Origin: JBHOQX01 sp042408595
GTDB lineage: Bacteria; Chloroflexota; Chloroflexia; Chloroflexales; Roseiflexaceae
NCBI GenBank assembly: GCA_042408595.1
Contig: JBHOQX010000109.1
Coordinates: 1 to 64,000, forward strand
Length of the DNA stretch: 64,000 bases
Reading direction: 5' to 3'
Positions 51,430 through 58,968 of the stretch are shown here, piece by piece (position 1 is the first letter of the stretch; the number at the start of each line of letters is the position of its first letter). The notes beneath the pieces were generated by a model. The model did no database searches and was not told the origin of the DNA. It was given only the letters and a program-made list of their open reading frames with translations. The position numbers were made by a program, and so were the translations under genes.

Positions 51430-52869
51430 ATGAAATGCCTTGCACTCGCGGCCCACGCTCTTATGCTGGCGCTCTGCGGCGCGCTGCTGGTGGCGCCCGC
51501 CGCTCGTCCTGCCGCCGCGCAGGAGGCCAGTCAGTTCTTCCCCGAAACCGGCCATACCGTCAGCGGGGCGTTCCTGCAATTCTGGCGCGACAACGGCGGA
51601 CTGCCGATCTTCGGCTACCCGATCAGCGATGAGCGCAGCGAGCCGGACTTCGCCAACCCGTCTGGCTCGACGCGCACGGTGCAGTGGTTCGAGCGCGCCC
51701 GCTTCGAACTGCACCCGGAGAACCCGCCGCCGTACGATGTTCTGCTCGGCCGGCTGGGCGCGCAGGTGACCGCCGGGCGGGCGCAGGAGCCGCCCTTCCG
51801 CCCGCTCCCGCCTGCCGCGCCGGCGCCGGACCGGGCCTTCTTCCCGCAGACCGGCCACGCGCTGGCCTTTGGCTTCAAGCAGTTCTGGGAGACGAACGGC
51901 GGGCTGCCGGTCTTCGGCTACCCGCTGAGCGAGGAATTCGACGAGCGCAACCCGAGCGACGGGCAGACCTACACGGTGCAATATTTCGAGCGGGCACGCT
52001 TCGAATATCACCCGAACAACCCGCCGGCCTACCAGGTGCAGCTCGGCCTGCTCGGCGCGCAACTGATCGGCGCGGCGCCGGGGCGTGTAGCGATCACGAT
52101 CACGGCCGGCGGCGTGCAGGCGGCGATCGGCCAGGACGAGACCGCGCTCCTGCCGGCGGGCGCCACGTCGCTGGCGGTTGCGCTCCAGTTCCCGCAGCCG
52201 GTCAACCCGCAGGTGCTCCAGGTGCAGCTCCGGCAGATCGCCGGCCCGCCGCCATGGCAGATCGGGCCAGGCGGCCAGGCGCCGGCCCGCAACAGCTACA
52301 GCTTTACCCTGAACGGTGCGGCGACCGGCCCGCAGTATCTCCGTGTCGAGGTCGACCGCGGCCCCGGGGTGCCGGCGGTCTTCTTCGGCATCCAGCTCGG
52401 CGGGGCGGGCGGACCGGCGCTCCAGGCGAACTGGAACGACCCGGCAGCGCTGGTCTCCAGCTACTACAATGCCGTGAACCGCCGCGAGTACGAGCGGGCA
52501 TGGAGCTACTGGGAGCGTACCGGCGGCCCGAACACCCCGCCGGCCAGTATTGCCGATTTCGTCCGCGGGTATGCGAACACCACCGCGGTGGACGTGACGA
52601 CCGGCCCGGTGCGGGGCGAGGGCGCTGCCGGCACAATCTACTTCCCCGTGCCGGCCGTGCTCGCCGCCCGCCAGACCGATGGCGCGGTGGCGCGCTTCTT
52701 CGGCTGCTATCTGCTGACTCGGACGAACGTGGACACCGGCAACGCCTCGCCGCCCTTTCCGATCACCATCCGCGCCGCGCGGATCGCCGCCGCCGCGCCG
52801 AACGCCGACCCCGCCGCGCTGCTGGCGGCAGCCGAGGCGCAGGTGCGGGCGGGGCAGTGCACGGAGTGA
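51430..52869 (+). CDS. Secreted protein with two FxxTGH/GGLPxFGYP modules
   Basis: A 479-aa exported protein. The signal peptide (LALAAHALMLALCGALLVAP, cut after AAAQ or nearby) is followed by two tandem modules. Module 1 (about residues 35-120) reads FFPETGHTVSGAFLQFW, GGLPIFGYPISDE, VQWFERARFELHPEN. Module 2 (about 138-225) reads FFPQTGHALAFGFKQFW, GGLPVFGYPLSEE, VQYFERARFEYHPNN. These resemble LGFP-type surface repeats seen in secreted Chloroflexota proteins. A beta domain follows, then an NTF2-like C-terminal part (WNDPAALVSSYYNAVNRREY). Likely a cell-surface or cell-wall binding protein; no enzyme motif was seen. Confidence 0.8.
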   Translation: MKCLALAAHALMLALCGALLVAPAARPAAAQEASQFFPETGHTVSGAFLQFWRDNGGLPIFGYPISDERSEPDFANPSGSTRTVQWFERARFELHPENPPPYDVLLGRLGAQVTAGRAQEPPFRPLPPAAPAPDRAFFPQTGHALAFGFKQFWETNGGLPVFGYPLSEEFDERNPSDGQTYTVQYFERARFEYHPNNPPAYQVQLGLLGAQLIGAAPGRVAITITAGGVQAAIGQDETALLPAGATSLAVALQFPQPVNPQVLQVQLRQIAGPPPWQIGPGGQAPARNSYSFTLNGAATGPQYLRVEVDRGPGVPAVFFGIQLGGAGGPALQANWNDPAALVSSYYNAVNRREYERAWSYWERTGGPNTPPASIADFVRGYANTTAVDVTTGPVRGEGAAGTIYFPVPAVLAARQTDGAVARFFGCYLLTRTNVDTGNASPPFPITIRAARIAAAAPNADPAALLAAAEAQVRAGQCTE

Positions 52870-53039
52870 TCGCTTCCGCATCGCCGCTGGCAGGCGCGGA
52901 GGGGCCATCGGTCCCTCCGCGCTTTGTGTGCTCCCTTTAACCTTTCCTTCATCTTGCCCCCCCGCATGGCGCGACATCCTGTGGTAGACTGAAAGCGTCC
53001 TCCGGAGCGTGACCGCGATTGCGCGGAAGGCGAGGCGCC

Positions 53040-54437
53040 GTGAAGCTGCTTGCCCGTCTGCTAGTCGGCCTGCTCCTGCTGCTGTTCATCGCCCCCGGCG
53101 CCGCGCTGGCGCAGAGCGGCGACGTCTGGCAGGAGCTGCGCACCCAGCAGTTCGCCATCCTCTACGAGCCGGCCGACGCCGCGACGGCCCGAAGCTATGC
53201 CGCCTTCGTGGACGGGCTGTACGACGAAGTGGCCGCGCTCTTCGGGCACCGCACCGCCACGCCGATCACCCTGCGGCTGTACCCATCGCTCGAAGCCTAT
53301 CAGCGCGTCAACCCACTCGCGCGCAGCCTCACCGGTATCGTCGCCCATGCCGATTACCGCCGCCGCGAGGTTGTGGTCATCGTGCCGCAGACCCGCTCGC
53401 AGACGCCGGACGAGATCCAGAACAACGTGCGTCACGAACTCACGCATATCGTCGCTTCGGACCTGTCCGACGAGCGGCTGAACGTCGGCTTCCAGGAAGG
53501 GCTGGCGCAGTACGTCGAGCATCCGTCGCGCGAGCTTGAGGCCAAGATACAACTGCTGCGCCGTGCCGCGGACGCGGGCGCGCTGCCGCGCTGGAGCGAG
53601 CTGGACGACCGGGACTCGTTCTACCGCCAGCCGGAGCGCAATTACCCCGCCAGCCTGTCGATCGTCGCCTTTCTGGTGCAGCGCGACGGCTTCGCTCGGC
53701 TGCGCGAGTTTCTGACGATCTCCGCCCGCAGCAGCGGCTATCGCTCGGCGCTGGAGCGCACCTACGGCGCCTCGTCCGACGCGCTCGAACAGGAATGGCT
53801 CGCCTGGCTACCGTCCTACCTGAACGGCGGCTACCGCCAGAGCGCGACGACCGCCTACGACCTGTCGCGTGCCGAGGGGCTGCTGCGCGCCGGCGACTAT
53901 GCGGGCGCCCAGAAGGAACTGGCCGACGCGGTCGCCTGGCTGAAGACGACCGACCAGGCCGACACGCTGCGCCGGGCGGAGGAGTTGCTGGCCCGCGCCG
54001 GGCAGGGGCTGGCCGCCGGGCAGATCGTGGACGAGGCCCGCGCTGCGCTCGCCGACGGCGACTACGCCCGCGCTGCCGCCCGCGCCGGCGCGGCCCGCAG
54101 CGCCTTCGATGCGCTCGGCGACACCCGGCAGCACACGCTGCTGGCGGAGATCGCCGCCCGCGCCGCCCGCGGCCAGCAGGCCGAGGATGCCCTCGCCCAA
54201 GCTGGCGCGCTCGCCGGGGCCTGGCGCTACCCGCAGGCCCGCGCCCTGGCCGACCGCGCCGCCGCCGACTTCGAGGCCCTCGGCGCGGGGGCGCGCGCCG
54301 CCGACGCCCGCGCCCTGCGCGCCACGCTCGACGCGCGCCAGTCGCTCCTGGGCATGGGCCTGCTGGCCGCAGGGGTGCTCGGCGTGCTCGCCAGCCTCGT
54401 CCGCCGCATCACCGTGCGGGAGGCGGAAGCGTGGTAA
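53040..54437 (+). CDS. Exported peptidase MA-like metallopeptidase
   Basis: A 465-aa protein from the GTG at 53040. Signal peptide LLVGLLLLLFIAPGAALAQ. The gluzincin motif RHELTHIVASDL (HExxH) at about residues 140-151 with downstream Glu in NVGFQEGLAQYVE fits the peptidase_MA-like family of bacterial surface peptidases. A helical, TPR-like region (SRAEGLLRAGDYAGAQKELA and an Ala-rich coiled region) and a C-terminal membrane helix (LLGMGLLAAGVLGVLASLV) follow, so the protein is anchored with the peptidase outside. It may cut surface proteins together with the neighbouring VWA proteins; that link is inference. Confidence 0.85.
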   Translation: MKLLARLLVGLLLLLFIAPGAALAQSGDVWQELRTQQFAILYEPADAATARSYAAFVDGLYDEVAALFGHRTATPITLRLYPSLEAYQRVNPLARSLTGIVAHADYRRREVVVIVPQTRSQTPDEIQNNVRHELTHIVASDLSDERLNVGFQEGLAQYVEHPSRELEAKIQLLRRAADAGALPRWSELDDRDSFYRQPERNYPASLSIVAFLVQRDGFARLREFLTISARSSGYRSALERTYGASSDALEQEWLAWLPSYLNGGYRQSATTAYDLSRAEGLLRAGDYAGAQKELADAVAWLKTTDQADTLRRAEELLARAGQGLAAGQIVDEARAALADGDYARAAARAGAARSAFDALGDTRQHTLLAEIAARAARGQQAEDALAQAGALAGAWRYPQARALADRAAADFEALGAGARAADARALRATLDARQSLLGMGLLAAGVLGVLASLVRRITVREAEAW

Positions 54438-54552
54438 GTGCAAAGTGCGGCGTGTAACGTGTGGCGTTGTGGTGAATGTCCATGTTGCGGCGTTTGTCGA
54501 ACGTCGGGGCTCGCTCCGAGACTTTGAACTGAGCACTTTGAACTCAGCACGG
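54438..54552. repeat. GTGCAACGT and CTTTGAACT repeats
   Basis: gtgcaaagtgcggcgtgtaa then cgtgtggcgttgtg at 54439-54472, and gactttgaactgagcacttt then gaactcagcac at 54520-54550. They lie directly before the start codon of the next gene. Confidence 0.55.
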
Positions 54553-54554
54553 GT

Positions 54555-55913
54555 ATGCGAACCGTTCTCTTCCGCCAACTCGACCGCCTCGCCGCCGCCC
54601 GCTGGGCCCGCCGCGGCGCCCGCCGGCTGCTCCGCGCCGCCTGGCTCGCCGGCTGCGTCTGGTGCATCGCCCTCGGCGGGCGGCTGCTGTGGAGCTGGGA
54701 TGTGCCGTACCGTTGGCTCGGCGCGGCTTCGCTCGCGCTGGTCGGCTTGGCCATCCTGCCGCTGCTGTGGGACCGTCTGCCGCGACGGGAGGTCGCCCGC
54801 CGGCTGGACCGGCGCTACAGCCTGAACGAACAGCTCACCACCGCCGTCGAGATCGCCGGCACCCCCGCGGCGCGCGAGGGCGTCGGGGCGCTGCTGCTCG
54901 CCACGGCCGGGCGCACTGTGAGCGCCGTGCGCCAGGAAGTCGAGCGCCAGCAGCGCGGCCCCTGGAGCGAGATCGCCGCCGTCGTCGCGCTGGCGCTGCT
55001 GCTGCTTGGCCTGTATGTGCTCACCGATATCGGTCGGCCGCCCGGCCCGGCCACGGCCCTCGCCCCGCTGCCGGAGCCCGCCGCCCCGCCCGACGCCGCC
55101 GAGCAGTTCCCGCCGGAAGCCGCCCAGGGCAATGGCAGCGGCCAGCAGCCGGGCGGGCAGAGCGGCGGCGCCGGCCAGACTCAGGTCGGCGACGGAACCG
55201 ATGCGCAGTCGTTGAGCGCCCTGGCGGATGCCCTGCGCGACCAGGGCGCGACCCGCCCCGCGGCGGATGCCCTCGACCGGGGCGACCGGGCGGGCGCCGC
55301 CCGGGAGCTGCGTGAGCTCGCCGACCAGGCCGACCAACTCAGCCAGCAGACGCGCGACGACATCGCCGGCCGGCTGCGCGAGGCTGGCCGCCAGATCGAC
55401 GGGCGCAACCCCGCGCTGGCCGACCAGCTTCGCGAGAGTGCCAGCGGGCTGGAACAGGGGGGCCGCCAGGCGCAGCAGGCGCTGGACGATCTGGCGCGCG
55501 CCATCGACCAAGGGACGCAGCCCGGCGAGCAGCAGGCCCAGAGCGGCGCGCAGGGCCAGAACGGCCAGGGACAGCAGCCGGGCGATACCGCGCAGCAGCC
55601 GGGGACGGGCGGCGGCGCGCAGCAGCCGGGCCAGGGGCAGGGCCGCGGCAACGGCGCCGGCAACGCGCCGTCCGGCGAGCAGCGGCAGACGAGCACTAAC
55701 GAGCGCCTGGGCGTGGCCGGCAAGCCGCTCGAACTCAACGCCGAGGGCCAGGGGCAGCCGGCCGCGGGCGACGGGCGCGGCCCGACATCCTCGGGCGCGG
55801 CGGGCGGCTTCACCAGCGGCGGCGGCGCGGATGACGGCCGCCGGGTTGGCGCGGACCCGCTGCGTATCCCGATCGAGGATCGCGATGTGGTTCAGGAATA
55901 TTTTTCGAAATAG
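54555..55913 (+). CDS. Membrane protein with Gln/Gly-rich helical region (DUF4175-like)
   Basis: A 452-aa protein. Three hydrophobic segments (WLAGCVWCIALGGRLLW, LGAASLALVGLAILPLLW, IAAVVALALLLLGLYVL) with the intervening RREVARRLDRRYSLNEQLTT resemble DUF4175-type partners of BatA/DUF58 operons. Residues about 170-450 are Gln/Gly/Ala-rich: helical stretches (LSALADALRDQ, ELRELADQADQLSQQTRDDI) then low-complexity QGQQPGD runs. It ends IEDRDVVQEYFSK, overlapping the DUF58 gene by 29 bp, which implies translational coupling. Probably a scaffold in the envelope-linked VWA system. Confidence 0.75.
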   Translation: MRTVLFRQLDRLAAARWARRGARRLLRAAWLAGCVWCIALGGRLLWSWDVPYRWLGAASLALVGLAILPLLWDRLPRREVARRLDRRYSLNEQLTTAVEIAGTPAAREGVGALLLATAGRTVSAVRQEVERQQRGPWSEIAAVVALALLLLGLYVLTDIGRPPGPATALAPLPEPAAPPDAAEQFPPEAAQGNGSGQQPGGQSGGAGQTQVGDGTDAQSLSALADALRDQGATRPAADALDRGDRAGAARELRELADQADQLSQQTRDDIAGRLREAGRQIDGRNPALADQLRESASGLEQGGRQAQQALDDLARAIDQGTQPGEQQAQSGAQGQNGQGQQPGDTAQQPGTGGGAQQPGQGQGRGNGAGNAPSGEQRQTSTNERLGVAGKPLELNAEGQGQPAAGDGRGPTSSGAAGGFTSGGGADDGRRVGADPLRIPIEDRDVVQEYFSK

Positions 55914-56823
55914 CCGCTCGCGCGGCCCGGCGCGGCGCGCGAACCTGCTCGACGAAGCCTTTCTGCTCCGGCTGGAGCGGCTGAGCATCCAGGCGTCGCG
56001 GTCGCTGCACGGCACGCCGCTGGCCGGCGAGCATCAGAGCCGCCGCCGCCTGCCGTCCACCGTCTTCGACGACCACCGCCCGTACAGCGAAGGCGACGAC
56101 TACCGCCACGTGGACTGGAACGCCTACGCGCGCCACGAACAGGTGCTCGTCCGCCTCGGCGAGACCGAGCAGAGCATCGGCGTTCACATCCTGCTCGACG
56201 CCTCGCGCTCCATGGCCTGGGGCGCGCCGCCCAAGCTCGACGCCGCCCGGCAGCTCGTGGCAGCGCTCGGCTACCTGACGCTGGCCGCCAACGACCGGCT
56301 GCGGATCGTGCCCTTCAGCGGCGGCCCGCTCCCGGCCTATGGCCCGGCCCAGGGCAAGGCCCGCGCCGTGGAGATGCTGCGCTTTGTCGCCGGGATCGCG
56401 CCCGGCGCGCAGACCGCGCTGGCCGCCACGCTGGCCGGCTACGCCCGCCAGCATCAGCGCGGCGGCCTGCTGGTGCTCTGCTCCGATCTGCTGGCCGAGC
56501 CGGCTGCCGGCCTGGCCGAGGGGCTGCGGGCGCTGCCGCCGCCGCGCTGGCAGGTGCTCGTGCTGCACCTGCTCGACCCGGCGGAGCTGCGGCCAGAACT
56601 CGCCGGGCCGCTGGAGCTCGAAGACGCCGAGACCGGCCGCCGCCGGCCGCTGATGCTCGACGCCGAGACGGTCGCCGCCTACCGGCGCAACCTGGCAGCG
56701 TGGCAGGCGGCCCTGGCCGACGCCTGCGGCCGGCGTGGCGCGACCTACACACAGATCATGACCGACTGGCCGATCGAACGCAGCGTCGTGCCGTTTCTCC
56801 GGGCGCGGCAGGTATTGAAGTGA
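55885..56823 (+). CDS. DUF58 family protein with VWA-like domain
   Basis: A 312-aa protein starting at the ATG at 55885 inside the end of the previous gene, with GAGG upstream. It has the DUF58 signature YSEGDDYRHVDWNAYARHEQ with FDDHRPYSEG, and a VWA-like metal site ILLDASRSMAWG (DxSxS). DUF58 proteins typically pair with MoxR-type AAA ATPases, which act as chaperones for metal or protein assembly. No MoxR gene lies in the window. The following BatA-like and VWA genes on the same strand support a common complex. Confidence 0.88.
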   Translation: MWFRNIFRNSRSRGPARRANLLDEAFLLRLERLSIQASRSLHGTPLAGEHQSRRRLPSTVFDDHRPYSEGDDYRHVDWNAYARHEQVLVRLGETEQSIGVHILLDASRSMAWGAPPKLDAARQLVAALGYLTLAANDRLRIVPFSGGPLPAYGPAQGKARAVEMLRFVAGIAPGAQTALAATLAGYARQHQRGGLLVLCSDLLAEPAAGLAEGLRALPPPRWQVLVLHLLDPAELRPELAGPLELEDAETGRRRPLMLDAETVAAYRRNLAAWQAALADACGRRGATYTQIMTDWPIERSVVPFLRARQVLK

Positions 56824-56975
56824 TGACGAACGACAGACGACGAACCACCAACGAGTGACGATAGAGGACGTTCGTCGGCTGTCACCCTGTCACCGTGGCA
56901 TCTTATCATCCGGTCATCTGGTCATTTTGTCACCCGGTCGCCATGTCAAACCGTCACGTTGTCCGCCGTCACTCC
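56824..56975. repeat. GACGAAC and GTCACC repeats before the BatA-like gene
   Basis: gacgaacgacagacgacgaa at 56824-56843, then ctgtcaccctgtcaccgtgg and catccggtcatctggtcatt with tgtcacccggtcgcc at about 56880-56945, period 7-8. Confidence 0.6.
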
Positions 56976-56981
56976 TGAGCA

Positions 56982-58820
56982 ATGACCTTTCTCCTGCCAC
57001 TCGGCCTGCTGGCCTTGCTGACGCTCCCGGTGATCGTGCTGCTGCACCTGATCCGCGAACGCCGGCCCCGCCGCACCGTGCCGAGCCTGCTGCTCTGGCC
57101 GCAGCCGCCCCGCCGCCCGGAAGGGGTGCGCGCCCGCAGGCTGCCGCTCACGCTGCTGCTGCTGCTGCACCTGCTCGTCGCGGCGCTGCTGGCCCTCGCC
57201 CTGGCCCGGCCGCAGCTCCCCGGCCTGCCTGGGCGCGGCGCGGCCCACACAGCGATCATCCTCGATAGCTCGACCAGCATGGCCGCCCGAGACGGCGCCG
57301 GCACGCGCCTGGACGCCGCCCGCCAGCGGGCGCTGGCGCTCCTGCGCGCCATGGACGCGGGCGACCGGGCGACGCTGATCGCCGCCGGGCCAGAGGCGCG
57401 CGTGCTCGCCGCCGGCGGCCCTGGCGCCCTGCCGCTGCTCCAGGCGGCCCTGGACAGCCTGCGCCCGGCCGGCGCCGGGGCCGACCTGGACGGCGCGTTG
57501 ACCCTGGCGGAAGCCGCGCTCGCCGGCGCGCCGGAGCCGCGGATCGTCGTGCTGACCGATGGGGCCGGCCCGCCGATCGCGCCCCGCGCCGTCGCCGCGC
57601 CGGTCGAGTGGCAGACGGTCGGCGGAGCCGCCCCGAACCGCGCGATCGTCGCTTTCGCCGCCCGGCCGTTCGGTAACACTGTCCGCGTCTACGCCCGGCT
57701 CGCCAACCCGTCGCTGGGGCCGTTCACCACCGAGACGCGCCTGTTCGCCGACGACGCGCTCGTCGAACGGCGGCTGGCGGCGATCAACGCCGATGGCGAG
57801 ACCGAGCTGACCTGGAGCCTGCCGGCAGGGGCGAAGGCGCTGCGCCTGGAGATCGACGGGCGCGACGCGCTGCCGGAAGACGATCGGGCGCTGCTCAACC
57901 TGGCCGCCGCCCGCCCGCTGGACATTCTGCTCGTCTCGGCGCGCCCGGATGCGCTGCGGCGGGCGCTCGCCGCCGTGGGCGGGGCGCGGGTGGCGGTCGC
58001 CAGCCCCGTGGCGTATGCGTCCGGCGATCCGGCGGCCCGCGCCGCCGACCTGACGGTGCTGGACGGCGTCGCGCCGGATCCGCCGCCCGGTGGCGCGCTG
58101 CTGCTGATCAACCCACCGGCCGGGGCGTTCGGCGCGGGCGACCGGACGGCGCCGACGGACGGCCAGCCGCTGCGCCAGGAGGGCGCGCTGCTCGCCGGGC
58201 TGTCGTTCGGCGGGGCGAGCTTCGGGCCGGCGCGCGAGATGGATGCGCCGCCCTGGGCAGCGACGCTGCTAACATCCGGCGCGACGCCGCTGATCCTTCG
58301 CGGGAACGACGGCGCGCGCGATGTGGCGATCTGGAACTTCGACCTGGCGCAGAGCAGCCTGCCGAACCGCCTGGCCTTCCCGCTGCTGGTGGCGCGCACC
58401 GTGCGCGACCTGACGCCCGGCGGGCTGCCGCAAAGCCTGACGGCCGGCGAGCCGCTGCTGCTCCACCCCGGCCCGCGTGTCCGCGCGGTCGAACTGACGG
58501 GGCCAGACGGCGCGACGCGGCAGGCCTCCGGCCCGGCCGTGGCCTTCGACGGCCTGGGGCAGCCGGGCTGGTACCGGGTGGTCGAGCGCGGCGACGCGGG
58601 CGTGCTATACGAGGGGCGGCTGGCAGTCAACGCTGGTTCGCCGCTGGAGGCCGACCTGCGGCCGCAGGCCCCGCCAGCGCTGACCGCGGCGGCTCCAGCG
58701 CCGGCCACGGCAGCCGCCATCGAGCGCCCGCGGTTGGAGCTCTGGCCCTGGCTGGCGGCTCTGGCGCTGGGGCTGCTCGCCATGGAGTGGCTGTACGCGC
58801 TCCGACGGCGGGCGGCGTGA
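56982..58820 (+). CDS. BatA-like membrane protein with VWA domain
   Basis: A 612-aa protein. N-terminal BatA segment (MTFLLPLGLLALLTLPVIVL, LLHLIRERRPRRTVPSLLLW) with two membrane helices, then a VWA domain with MIDAS DSSTSMA near residue 94. An outer beta-rich region follows, then a C-terminal membrane helix (WLAALALGLLAMEWL). BatA proteins were named for aerotolerance in Bacteroides; in this family they act in envelope-associated complexes. It follows DUF58 and precedes a larger VWA protein, all codirectional. Confidence 0.85.
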   Translation: MTFLLPLGLLALLTLPVIVLLHLIRERRPRRTVPSLLLWPQPPRRPEGVRARRLPLTLLLLLHLLVAALLALALARPQLPGLPGRGAAHTAIILDSSTSMAARDGAGTRLDAARQRALALLRAMDAGDRATLIAAGPEARVLAAGGPGALPLLQAALDSLRPAGAGADLDGALTLAEAALAGAPEPRIVVLTDGAGPPIAPRAVAAPVEWQTVGGAAPNRAIVAFAARPFGNTVRVYARLANPSLGPFTTETRLFADDALVERRLAAINADGETELTWSLPAGAKALRLEIDGRDALPEDDRALLNLAAARPLDILLVSARPDALRRALAAVGGARVAVASPVAYASGDPAARAADLTVLDGVAPDPPPGGALLLINPPAGAFGAGDRTAPTDGQPLRQEGALLAGLSFGGASFGPAREMDAPPWAATLLTSGATPLILRGNDGARDVAIWNFDLAQSSLPNRLAFPLLVARTVRDLTPGGLPQSLTAGEPLLLHPGPRVRAVELTGPDGATRQASGPAVAFDGLGQPGWYRVVERGDAGVLYEGRLAVNAGSPLEADLRPQAPPALTAAAPAPATAAAIERPRLELWPWLAALALGLLAMEWLYALRRRAA

Positions 58821-58968
58821 CGGTTTGACACGATGGCAGGGTGCTACGGTGGCACGGTACCACGATGTGCCATTGATCACTCTTCATTCATTGCTCGTCC
58901 TGCGGCCTTCATCCGTCGTCGTTCGTCCGGCTTCACTTTGAACGCTCCACGCGGAACTGCGAACTGAT
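58821..58968. repeat. TTGACACG/GGCACGG and GTTCGTCC repeats
   Basis: cggtttgacacgatggcagg then gtgctacggtggcacgg at 58820-58856, catccgtcgtcgttcgtcc at about 58909-58927 and tttgaacgctccacgcggaa then ctgcgaact at about 58937-58966. No gene is present. Confidence 0.5.
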